A DNA stretch of 64,000 nucleotides from Actinomycetota bacterium (GTDB lineage Bacteria > Actinomycetota > Thermoleophilia > Gaiellales > Gaiellaceae): positions 1 through 64,000 of the forward strand of contig SIRU01000019.1 of NCBI GenBank assembly GCA_004366385.1, written 5' to 3'. Positions within the stretch are counted from its first letter, which is position 1, and the number at the start of each line of letters is the position of its first letter. The translations under genes and the position numbers were made by a program. The notes under the pieces are model-generated. The model was given only the letters and a program-made list of their open reading frames with translations, was not told where the DNA came from and ran no database searches. Below, piece after piece: positions 8,755 to 22,328 of this stretch.

Positions 8755-10260
8755 CTACCGCGCGGAGTGGTTGCGGCGCGCCTCCACCGCGCGCCGCTCC
8801 TCGATCTCCTCGAGGAGGACGGCGAGACGCTCGAGGCTCCGTCGCGACGACCCGTCGGCACCGGCGAGCACCGGCTCCGGGGCGAACGCAGGCTCCGGAG
8901 CGTACACGGGCTCGGGTGCGAGCGCAGTCTCCGCGACGTACGCAGGTTCCTCGGCATACGCCGGCTCGGGTGGAGGCGCGCGAAGCTCGGGCTCGTCCGA
9001 CTCGAGGGCGCTCGCCGCGGCCGCCCCGAGCTCGTCGAGAACGTGATCTCCGTCCTTGGCGGCGACCGGGAGCCAACGCGTGACCGCGACGGTAACGGCC
9101 GCGCCGAAGAGGTAGATCACGCCGGCGACGAGCCAGACGACGCGCGCGCCGTAGAGCTCGGTCAGCACCCCCGCCCCGGCCATCGCCACCCCGAGGAACA
9201 GGAAGTTCGAGCTCATGATCGTGGCGAGCGCGCGCCCGCGGTAACGATCCGGAGCGCCGCGCTGGACGAGGATCTGGTTGCAGACGATGGCGGCGCCGTT
9301 CCCCGCCGCGCCGGCGATGACGAGCGGCACGGCGGCCCAGATCGAGCTCGTGAGTGCTGCGGCACCCCAGCCGACGCCCATGAGGACGATCGAGCCGACG
9401 TAATGCCGGCGCAGCCCCACCCTGCCGAGCGCGGACGGCGCGAGGAAGCTGCCGAGCGCGAGGCCGACGCCGCTCGCCGCGACGATGACCCCGAACCCGA
9501 CGTCGCCGGCGTCGAGCGTGTCCTTCGCGAACACGACCTCGGCGACGTTGATCGCGGCGCTCCCGACGAGCACGATGTTCCAGACGATCAGCACCGTCCG
9601 CAGCGGCGCCGACGTGAGGACGAGCCGGATGCCGTCCGCGACGTCCCGCCAGTGCCCGCGCGTGAGCGACTCCTCCGAGCGGAGCTTGCTCTCGGAGATC
9701 CCCGCGATGAGGAAGGCCGAGACGAGGAACGTGACCGCGTTGACCGCGTACGGGACGGACGGGCTCCAGGCCGTGAGCATGAGGCCTCCCGCGACCGGGC
9801 CGATCATCCACGCAAGCGTCTCGATGGTCTGGAGCAGCGAGTTCGCGTTCGTGAGCTCGTCATCGGGGACGAGGTTGGGAAGGCCGGCGTACGCCGCCGG
9901 CCGGAAGAAGCCGGTCGCCACCCCCGAGACCCCGGCGAGCGCGACGATCCCCACCGGGTCGTCGACGAACGGCAGCGCGGCGAAGACGCCGAAGCGGACG
10001 ACGTCGGAGAGGATCATCAGCCAGCGCCTCGAGAACCGGTCGACGAGCGGCCCGAGCACGAGGCCGATCACCACGATCGGGAGGAAGTCGGCGATCAGCA
10101 GGGCCGCGACCCAGATGCCCGAGCCCGTGCGGTCGTAGATGTCGACCGTAAGCACGATCGCGGCCAGGTACGTGCCGAACCCCGACCCGGCCGTCGCGAG
10201 GAACAGCAGCCCGAAGGCAGGCGAGCGGCGGACGATTCCGAGACGGCTGGTCTGGCTCAC
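8755..10260 (-). CDS. MFS transporter with PEP-rich repetitive cytoplasmic tail
   Basis: 12 TM-like segments, GLVLGPLVDRFSRRWLMILSD; C-terminal PEPVYAPEPAFAPEPVLA tail. Confidence 0.88.
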   Translation of the reverse strand: MSQTSRLGIVRRSPAFGLLFLATAGSGFGTYLAAIVLTVDIYDRTGSGIWVAALLIADFLPIVVIGLVLGPLVDRFSRRWLMILSDVVRFGVFAALPFVDDPVGIVALAGVSGVATGFFRPAAYAGLPNLVPDDELTNANSLLQTIETLAWMIGPVAGGLMLTAWSPSVPYAVNAVTFLVSAFLIAGISESKLRSEESLTRGHWRDVADGIRLVLTSAPLRTVLIVWNIVLVGSAAINVAEVVFAKDTLDAGDVGFGVIVAASGVGLALGSFLAPSALGRVGLRRHYVGSIVLMGVGWGAAALTSSIWAAVPLVIAGAAGNGAAIVCNQILVQRGAPDRYRGRALATIMSSNFLFLGVAMAGAGVLTELYGARVVWLVAGVIYLFGAAVTVAVTRWLPVAAKDGDHVLDELGAAAASALESDEPELRAPPPEPAYAEEPAYVAETALAPEPVYAPEPAFAPEPVLAGADGSSRRSLERLAVLLEEIEERRAVEARRNHSAR

Positions 10261-10374
10261 GGCTCCGGTGAAGCTAGCACCCGCTTCGCGTTTTCTCTAC
10301 GGTCATTTTCGGCCCTGTCCGATACGGCCATGGCGGAAGATTCGGTGTCGCGAGGGCGTCGCCTGCGCCGGGGC

Positions 10375-13998
<3,624 letters not shown>

Positions 13999-14032
13999 GC
14001 CTCCTGCCATGCAACACACCGCCGGGGCCGGA

Positions 14033-14049
14033 GCCGGGCTTCGCCCGGC
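14033..14049. repeat. Hairpin GCCGGGC-TTC-GCCCGGC in metH leader
   Basis: Perfect 7-bp stem, 3-nt loop. Confidence 0.75.
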
Positions 14050-14100
14050 GGGAGGCCAGGCGAGCACGTGTTCTCTGCGTCGCGGGGAAGGAGGGGGCCC

Positions 14101-14125
14101 GTGGGGGAACCATGGGTTCCCCCAC
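14101..14125. repeat. Hairpin GTGGGGGAACC-ATG-GGTTCCCCCAC in metH leader
   Basis: Perfect 11-bp stem, 3-nt loop. Confidence 0.9.
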
Positions 14126-14326
14126 GCCGAGGCACGCCCCAGGACCCGTCGAGGACGAGGATCCTCTTCGCCAGGGCCTGCTCGAGCTGTGTGCGTACGT
14201 CCTTCACGAAATCGGCTCCCGCCTGGAGAGGTCGGGAGCCGGAAGGGCTCGCACGAGGCTCTTTAGGCGGTTGTTTAACCTGGTCGCCAAGCTGCCACAA
14301 AGTCCCAGGTGCGGGGACGGTAGCAG

Positions 14327-14932
14327 CTAGGCCGCGCCCGCGAACGACGCGAGCGCCTCGCGCCCGGTGCCGACCACCGGCACGCCGTGCGCGAGCAGCA
14401 GGTGGTCGAAGTCGATCCCGGCGAGCCGGCGGTACGCCTCGCGCAGGCCTTCCTTCGTCGCCTCCGGCTCGCTCATGAACCGGTCCGGGACGAAGGTCAG
14501 CGGCCCGTCGGGGTCGTACCGGATCGCACCGTCGGCGAGCGCCAGCGCGCGCCGCGCCGGGATGTGCAGCGCGGTCTCGTCCGGGCAGATCGCCCCAACC
14601 GCGTGCGCGACGATCCCTCCCGGCAGCTCGTCCCCGACGGCGAACTGCTCCACGTGGCGATCCGTGCCCTCGAACTCGTGCATCCCCTCCTGCACGCAGC
14701 GGATCGTGACGCCGAAGCGCTCGGCGAACTCCGCGCTCGAGCGGAAGTGGTGCCGGTTCGTGAGGAGGACGTCCGCGGGCGGGCCGTGCTCCTCGAACCA
14801 GTCCAGGCCCTCGGGCGGCGCGATCGGGTCGATGAGGACACGCTCGGCCGGGAGGTAGTACGAGCTCACCTCGATCCCGATCCGTGGATGGGGTGCCGTC
14901 CAGTGCCAGATGCCGGGCGCGAGCTCCTGCAC
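14327..14932 (-). CDS. MBL-fold-like hydrolase
   Basis: VQELAPGIWHWTAPHP...LIDPIAPPEG...LLTNRHHFRSS; GTG at 14932 with TAGGCT box 7 nt upstream, rather than ORF start 14974. Confidence 0.65.
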   Translation of the reverse strand: MQELAPGIWHWTAPHPRIGIEVSSYYLPAERVLIDPIAPPEGLDWFEEHGPPADVLLTNRHHFRSSAEFAERFGVTIRCVQEGMHEFEGTDRHVEQFAVGDELPGGIVAHAVGAICPDETALHIPARRALALADGAIRYDPDGPLTFVPDRFMSEPEATKEGLREAYRRLAGIDFDHLLLAHGVPVVGTGREALASFAGAA

Positions 14933-15054
14933 GGCGCGGAGCCTACCCGCAGAGACCGAGCCGCTCGGCGACACCCGAGAGACCGCCCCCGCACGTCACC
15001 GAGGACTGCGACGCGCACCGCTCACTCGACCGGCTCGAGGGTCGCCGGGCAACG

Positions 15055-15075
15055 CAAGTTACAACTTGTAACTTG
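15055..15075. repeat. 21-bp perfect palindrome CAAGTTACAACTTGTAACTTG
   Basis: Perfect inverted repeat with single central C, just downstream of the atpC stop. Confidence 0.9.
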
Positions 15076-15082
15076 GAGTGCC

Positions 15083-15514
15083 TCAGCCCGTCGTGCGGCC
15101 CGAGACCGAAAGCTGGTTCTCGGCGTGCCTGATCCGCTGCTCGAGCTGCCAGCGGTCCGACTGCGACTCGCCCGCCTCGACCTTCTCGAGCTCGGCCTTC
15201 GCCGCCTCGAGCTGGGCGCGGGCGCGGTCGTCGTCGATCTCCTTCACGTCGATCGCGTCGTCCACGAGCGCCAGCGCGCGGTCGAGCTCGACCTTGAAGA
15301 AGCCCGGCCCGGTCGCGAACTCGAGCACCTCGTTCTCGCTCAGGTGGATCCGCGTCGAGCCGGCCTTCAGCGTCGCGACCAGCGGCGCGTGGCGGGCGAG
15401 GACGCCGATCTCGCCCGCCGCGCCGGGGACGATCATCAGCTCGGCTTCGCCGTCGTACGCCGCGCCGTCGGGCGTCACCAACGAGACGTCGAACTTCGAG
15501 CGCCGGTCTGCCAC
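15083..15514 (-). CDS. atpC: F1Fo ATP synthase subunit epsilon
   Basis: FDVSLVTPDGAAYDGEAELMIVPGAAGEIGVLARHAPLVATL. Confidence 0.94.
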   Translation of the reverse strand: MADRRSKFDVSLVTPDGAAYDGEAELMIVPGAAGEIGVLARHAPLVATLKAGSTRIHLSENEVLEFATGPGFFKVELDRALALVDDAIDVKEIDDDRARAQLEAAKAELEKVEAGESQSDRWQLEQRIRHAENQLSVSGRTTG

Positions 15515-15516
15515 TG

Positions 15517-17058
<1,542 letters not shown>

Positions 17059-17523
17059 TCAGTGGCGCTGGAGGATCACGACCGGGATCCCCTTCCCCGC
17101 GAGGCCTGCAAGCTGGAGGTTCACCTTGTCCCAACTCTCGAAGCTCAGGCCCTTGGTGCCCATGTAGAGCTCCTCGAATCCCGGCTGCCGGATCTGCTCG
17201 GCGGTCGCCTGGACGTCGTACGCGAGCTGGCGCAGCTGCTTCGTGAGCCGCTCGCCCTCGGGCCGGTAGTCCTGGGGCACGGTGACGTCCTCGAGGTCGG
17301 ACGCGGCGTCGTCGATCGTCGCCCCCGCCTCGTCCATGCGCTCGAGGAACTCCTCCAGCGACTGCGCCTTGGTGACGCGGGAGAGCGCGTAGTCCGTTCG
17401 GTCGCGCGCGGTGACGACCGCCTCGGCGTACTCCTCCGGCGTCGGCTCCGCCGAGCTCCCGCCGCAGGCCGACGCCGCCAGGACGAGCGCGGCGAGGACG
17501 AGGAGGGCAAGTGCGCGACGCAT
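17059..17523 (-). CDS. Putative secreted lipoprotein
   Basis: LALLVLAALVLAASACGGSS lipobox. Confidence 0.6.
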   Translation of the reverse strand: MRRALALLVLAALVLAASACGGSSAEPTPEEYAEAVVTARDRTDYALSRVTKAQSLEEFLERMDEAGATIDDAASDLEDVTVPQDYRPEGERLTKQLRQLAYDVQATAEQIRQPGFEELYMGTKGLSFESWDKVNLQLAGLAGKGIPVVILQRH

Positions 17524-17552
17524 GGGCTGTCGGGAGGCGATCGGGCGAGCGC

Positions 17553-18008
17553 TCAGAGAACCGAGCCCGGTGGCGGAAGGATCACGCCGGGCCTGACGGC
17601 GTGGATCATGGCCTGCTCGCGCTCGAGCACCGACCGCGGCGGATTGAGGTCACGCGTGCCCTGGTAGGACGAGAAGGACGAGTTGTGGGAGCCGGTCGAC
17701 GCGAGCTGCGTCCCGAGGCCGAGCGCGGCGACCGCCAGGCCCGCCGCGGCGGCGACCTGGAGACGCACGCCGCTGAGCCGGCGGCGGCGCTCGATGACGA
17801 CCGGGCGCTCGAGCCGCTCGAGGGGGGCGCTCCGGATCGCATACGTGAACTGCTCGAGGTCGTCCGCGTACGCCGCGCACTCCGCGCAGCGCTCGAGATG
17901 CGCTGCGAGCATCCTGCGCTCGAGCTCTGCGAGCTCCCCGTCGAGCTGCAGGGAGACCTGCGCGCGGACGCGGTCGCACACGATCGTGGAAGGACTCAAC
18001 TGCCCCAT
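17553..18008 (-). CDS. zf-HC2 anti-sigma-like membrane protein
   Basis: LDGELAELERRMLAAHLERCAECAAY (HxxxCxxC), single TM segment. Confidence 0.7.
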   Translation of the reverse strand: MGQLSPSTIVCDRVRAQVSLQLDGELAELERRMLAAHLERCAECAAYADDLEQFTYAIRSAPLERLERPVVIERRRRLSGVRLQVAAAAGLAVAALGLGTQLASTGSHNSSFSSYQGTRDLNPPRSVLEREQAMIHAVRPGVILPPPGSVL

Positions 18009-18067
18009 ACCGGTTGTGACGTCGGCCGCGCGGATGAGTTAGACATGCGATCCCGCTGGAACCGCAT

Positions 18068-19132
18068 CTACGTCACCGTCTGCTCTGCGGGTGCCGGCTC
18101 GACGACGTCGAGCGGCTTCATGACCTCCGCGAAGTGACAGGCAACGGGATGTGCGCCGCCCGCCCTCGGAATCAGCTCGGGGTCCTCCTCGGCGCAGATG
18201 TCCTGCGCCTTCCAGCAGCGTGTCCGGAAACGGCAACCGGAGGGCGGGTTGGCGGGGCTCGGGACGTCGCCCGTGAGCACGATGCGCGTCCGCTTCCCGC
18301 GCTGGTTCGGAGACTCGATCGGGACCGCCGAGAGGAGCGCCTGCGTGTACGGGTGCATCGGCGCGTCGTAGATCTCCCGGCGCGTGCCGACCTCGACGAT
18401 CTTGCCGAGGTACATGACGGCGACGCGGTCCGAGACGTGGCGGACGACCGAGAGGTCGTGCGCGATGAAGAGGTACGTGAGCCCGAACTCGCGCTGGAGC
18501 TCCTCGAGGAGGTTCACGACCTGCGCCTGGATGGACACGTCGAGTGCCGACACGGGCTCGTCCAGCACCATCATCTTCGGGTTCAGTGCAAGCGCTCTCG
18601 CAACTCCGATCCGCTGGCGCTGCCCGCCCGAGAACTCGTGCGGGAAGCGGTTGCCGTGCTCGGGGCTCAGGCCCACGGTTCGCAGGAGCTCCTCGACGCG
18701 CCGCCTGCCCTCGCCGCCGCTGTACAGGCCGTGGATGCGCAGCGGCTCGGCCACGATCTCGCGCACCGTCATGCGCGGGTTGAGAGACGCGTACGGGTCC
18801 TGGAAGACGATCTGAATGTCGCGCCGGACGGGGCGCATCTGCCGGCGCTTGAAGCCGGTGATGTCCCTCCCGTCGAAGACGATCTTCCCGGCGGTCGGCT
18901 CGAGAAGCTTGATGATCGTCCTTCCGAGCGTCGTCTTGCCGCACCCGGACTCGCCGACGACGCCGAGCGTCTCGCCGTTCTTGACGGTGAGGTCGACGCC
19001 GTCGACCGCCTTCACCTGGCCGACCGTGTGCTTGAACACGCCGGCCTTGATCGGGAAGTGCTTCACGAGGCCCTCGACCCGGAGGAGCGCGTCCCCGTTC
19101 GTCGCAGCGACGGTGTCCACGGCTTCGCTCAC
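18068..19132 (-). CDS. Peptide ABC transporter ATP-binding protein (DppF/OppF type)
   Basis: [28 protein letters not shown]; 4-bp overlap with upstream gene. Confidence 0.94.
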   Translation of the reverse strand: MSEAVDTVAATNGDALLRVEGLVKHFPIKAGVFKHTVGQVKAVDGVDLTVKNGETLGVVGESGCGKTTLGRTIIKLLEPTAGKIVFDGRDITGFKRRQMRPVRRDIQIVFQDPYASLNPRMTVREIVAEPLRIHGLYSGGEGRRRVEELLRTVGLSPEHGNRFPHEFSGGQRQRIGVARALALNPKMMVLDEPVSALDVSIQAQVVNLLEELQREFGLTYLFIAHDLSVVRHVSDRVAVMYLGKIVEVGTRREIYDAPMHPYTQALLSAVPIESPNQRGKRTRIVLTGDVPSPANPPSGCRFRTRCWKAQDICAEEDPELIPRAGGAHPVACHFAEVMKPLDVVEPAPAEQTVT

Positions 19133-20157
19133 GACGCCGTCCCCGCGCGGGCGGCGCCGAGGTTCGCGAGCTCGTCGGCGAAGTGGCACGCCGAGTCGTG
19201 CGGCGCCTCCTGCACGCCGACCGCCTTCAGCGGTGGCACCTCGGTGCGGCAGATCGCCCGGCCCTGGCTGATCGCGCAGCGCGGGTGGAAGGCGCACCCG
19301 GGCGGCGGGGTGATGAGGCTCGGGGGCTGGCCCGGGATCGGCTCCAGCCGGTCGAGGTCGGCGTCGAGGCGCGCGAGGCTGTTCATGAGCCCGATGGTGT
19401 ACGGGTGGCGCGGCTCGTTGAAGATCGTGAACACGTCCGCGAGCTCGACCACCCGCCCCGCGTACATGACCACGACGCGGTCGGCGAGCTCGGCGACGAG
19501 CCCGAGGTCGTGCGTGATGAGCACGATCGCGGCGTGCGTCTCCCGCTGCGCCGCCTTCAGCACCTCCACGATCTGCGCCTGAATCGTCACGTCGAGCGCC
19601 GTCGTCGGCTCGTCCGCGATGAGCACGGCCGGGTCGTTCGCGATCGCCATCGCGATCATCGCCCGCTGGCGCATCCCCCCGGAGAACTCGTGCGGGTACT
19701 GGTCGACACGCCGCTCCGCGAAGGGGACGCCGACGAGCTCGAGCAGCTCCACCGTGCGCTTCCTGGCGTCGTCGTCGGACGTGCCCGAGTTGTGCACGAG
19801 GATCGCCTCCGAGATCTGGTCGCCGATCGTCAGCACCGGGTTCAGCGACGTCATCGGGTCCTGGAAGATCATCGCGATCCTGCCTCCGCGAAGATCGCGC
19901 AGCCGGCTGCTCGACATCGTGAGGAGGTCCTCGCCCTCGAACGTCGCGTGCCCGCTCGGGATCCGGCCGGGCGGCTTCGGGATGAGCCCGAGCACCGAGA
20001 GCATGGAGACGCTCTTGCCCGACCCGGACTCGCCGACGATCCCCAGGACCTCGCCGGGCGCGAGGTCGTAGCTCACGCCGGTCACGGCGCGGACGACCCC
20101 GTCCTCGGTGTCGAACTCGACCGTCAGGTCACGGATCTCGAGGATCGGCTGCGCCAC
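19129..20157 (-). CDS. Peptide ABC transporter ATP-binding protein (DppD/OppD type)
   Basis: [33 protein letters not shown]. Confidence 0.94.
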   Translation of the reverse strand: MAQPILEIRDLTVEFDTEDGVVRAVTGVSYDLAPGEVLGIVGESGSGKSVSMLSVLGLIPKPPGRIPSGHATFEGEDLLTMSSSRLRDLRGGRIAMIFQDPMTSLNPVLTIGDQISEAILVHNSGTSDDDARKRTVELLELVGVPFAERRVDQYPHEFSGGMRQRAMIAMAIANDPAVLIADEPTTALDVTIQAQIVEVLKAAQRETHAAIVLITHDLGLVAELADRVVVMYAGRVVELADVFTIFNEPRHPYTIGLMNSLARLDADLDRLEPIPGQPPSLITPPPGCAFHPRCAISQGRAICRTEVPPLKAVGVQEAPHDSACHFADELANLGAARAGTAS

Positions 20158-20163
20158 GAGTGT

Positions 20164-21186
20164 CTAGGTGCGAGTCCTGCGCTGGGTCGGGTCGAGTGCA
20201 TCGCGGAGACCGTCTCCGACGAAGTTGATGCAGAGGGCGATCACGACGATCACGAGCCCCGGGAACGTCACGAGCCACCAGAGGTTGAAGCCCTCCCCCT
20301 GGCCGTCGGCGATGAGCTTGCCGAGCGCGGCGTTCGGGGGCTGGATCCCGAAGCCGAGGAACGACAGCGCCGCCTCGACGAGGATCGCGGCCGCGACGAC
20401 CAGCGTCGTGTTGACCACGATCGGCCCGACACAGTTGGGGAGCATGTGGCGCACGATGATCCGCATGTCGCCGGCGCCCGCGGCCTTCGCCGCCTCCACG
20501 AACTCCTTCTCCCGGAGCGACAGGAAGAGGCCGCGCACGATCCGCGCCACGGCGGTCCAGAACAGGAACGCCAGGATCAGGCCGATCTTCATCGGCTGCG
20601 GGATCATGATCCCGAAGACCTCCGAGTCGTTGGCGCCGAAGAACACGGCGGCGGTGAGGAGCACCGCGAGGCCCGGCAGCGTGAGGATGAGGTCGGTGAA
20701 GCGCATGAGCAGGTTGTCGACCTGACCCCCGTAGTAGCCGGCTATGGCCCCGATCGCGGTCCCGATCGCGGTTGAGAGCAGGGCCACGAAGACGGCGACC
20801 CACAGAGAGGTCCGGACTCCGAAGATGACCCGGCTCAGGTAGTCGCGCCCGAGCTGGTCGGTCCCGAACAGGTGCCAGCCCTCGAGCGTCGGCGACGCCG
20901 TGATGTTGTCGAGGTCGAGCTCGTCGAAGCCGTACGGCGCAAGCTGCGGGGCGAAGACCGCGACGAGGCAGATCAGGATCAGCACGATCAGGCTGCCGAC
21001 GGCGAGCCGGTGCCGGAAGAAGCGCATCCGGGCGTACGCCCACTGGCTCCGCGCCTTCAGCTCGACGCCCGAGTCGTAGGACAGGCCCAGGTCGACGTCG
21101 GCCAGCGCGGGGTCCGCCGCCAACGCCGCGCCGGCGGCGGGCTGCACGGGCTCCGGGGCGACCGGTTCTGCGGAGCGCTCAGTCAT
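20164..21186 (-). CDS. Peptide ABC transporter permease (DppC type)
   Basis: GTDQLGRDYLSRVIFGVRTSL; EAAKAAGAGDMRIIVRHMLPN EAA motif. Confidence 0.93.
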   Translation of the reverse strand: MTERSAEPVAPEPVQPAAGAALAADPALADVDLGLSYDSGVELKARSQWAYARMRFFRHRLAVGSLIVLILICLVAVFAPQLAPYGFDELDLDNITASPTLEGWHLFGTDQLGRDYLSRVIFGVRTSLWVAVFVALLSTAIGTAIGAIAGYYGGQVDNLLMRFTDLILTLPGLAVLLTAAVFFGANDSEVFGIMIPQPMKIGLILAFLFWTAVARIVRGLFLSLREKEFVEAAKAAGAGDMRIIVRHMLPNCVGPIVVNTTLVVAAAILVEAALSFLGFGIQPPNAALGKLIADGQGEGFNLWWLVTFPGLVIVVIALCINFVGDGLRDALDPTQRRTRT

Positions 21187-22153
21187 AGCGGACTCGCGGG
21201 TCGAGCAGGCCGTAGGTGATGTCGGCGACCAGGTTGAAGATGATGATCATCGTCGCGGTGATCATCAACCACGCCATCACCGGGTACGGGTCGTTCGTCC
21301 CGAGGGCGTTCACGAAGTAGAGACCCATCCCGTCGAGCGAGAACACCGTCTCGGTGACCACCACCCCGCCGAGCAGCGTCCCGAAGTTGAGGGCGACGAG
21401 GGTGACGAGCGGGATGAGGGCGTTCCGGAACGCGTGCTTCATCGTGACACGCGACTCGGCGAGGCCCTTCGCGCGCGCGGTGCGAACGTAATCCGAGTTG
21501 ACGACCTCGAGCATGGATGCGCGCATGTACCGCGAGTAGGTCGCGATGTTCGCGACCATCAAGACGATGACCGGCAGCACGAGGTGGTGCGCACGGTCGA
21601 TCACGAAGCTCAGCCCCTCACCCGGGTCGACGGAGTTGAGGTTCGCGATCGGGAAGACGTTGCGGCCGGTGGCCAGGTATATCTGCACGACCGCCACCTG
21701 CAGCATCAGCGCCAGCCAGAACACCGGTGTCGCCAGCCCGAGGAAGCTGAAGGTCGTCATCGAGTAGTCGAAGACCGAGTACTGGCGTAACGCCGAGTAC
21801 ACGCCGATGCCGACGGCGATCAGGATCGCGAGGAGCTCGGCCACGAGCACGAGCTGGAGGGTGTTCTTCATGACCCGCCAGAGGTCCGGGAGGATCGGCT
21901 CGTCGGTCAGCAGCGTGGTGCCGAACTTGTTCGTCAGCGCGTCCTTGACCCACTCGTAGTAGCGCACCGGGACGGGCTCGTCGAGGTGCTTGCGCTCGAT
22001 GATGTTCTGGACGGTCTCCTCGGAGACGTTCGGGGTGATCTTGAGAGCGGCGAGCGGGTCACCCGACACCGTCACGAACATGAAGACCAGGAAGCTCGCC
22101 AGGACGAGGACGACGGCGCTGTAGAGAAGTCTGCGGATGACGTACTGGAGCAT
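21179..22153 (-). CDS. Peptide ABC transporter permease (DppB type)
   Basis: MLQYVIRRLLYSAVVLVLASFLVF; TARAKGLAESRVTMKHAFRNALIP. Confidence 0.94.
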   Translation of the reverse strand: MLQYVIRRLLYSAVVLVLASFLVFMFVTVSGDPLAALKITPNVSEETVQNIIERKHLDEPVPVRYYEWVKDALTNKFGTTLLTDEPILPDLWRVMKNTLQLVLVAELLAILIAVGIGVYSALRQYSVFDYSMTTFSFLGLATPVFWLALMLQVAVVQIYLATGRNVFPIANLNSVDPGEGLSFVIDRAHHLVLPVIVLMVANIATYSRYMRASMLEVVNSDYVRTARAKGLAESRVTMKHAFRNALIPLVTLVALNFGTLLGGVVVTETVFSLDGMGLYFVNALGTNDPYPVMAWLMITATMIIIFNLVADITYGLLDPRVRYD

Positions 22154-22243
22154 GGTCTCGGACTCCTGATCTTAGTGCAGTCTCCCGGTCGGCTTCTCGG
22201 GGGTGGGGGCTCGGAGCGGGCCGGGGGTGGTTCCTCTTGCGGG

Positions 22244-22278
22244 GAGTCCCGCCCCCGCCTGAGGCGGGAGCGGGACTC
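22244..22278. repeat. Strong stem-loop between substrate-binding-protein and permease genes
   Basis: GAGTCCCGCCCCCGCCT / AGGCGGGAGCGGGACTC, about 15-bp stem with one mismatch. Confidence 0.85.
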
Positions 22279-22293
22279 CGTCGCGACCTACGG

Positions 22294-22312
22294 GTGTGCG
22301 GGTTGCGCACAC
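22294..22312. repeat. Second stem-loop GTGTGCG-GGTTG-CGCACAC
   Basis: Perfect 7-bp stem, 5-nt loop. Confidence 0.75.
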
Positions 22313-22328
22313 ACTGGCACGTCCAGTC

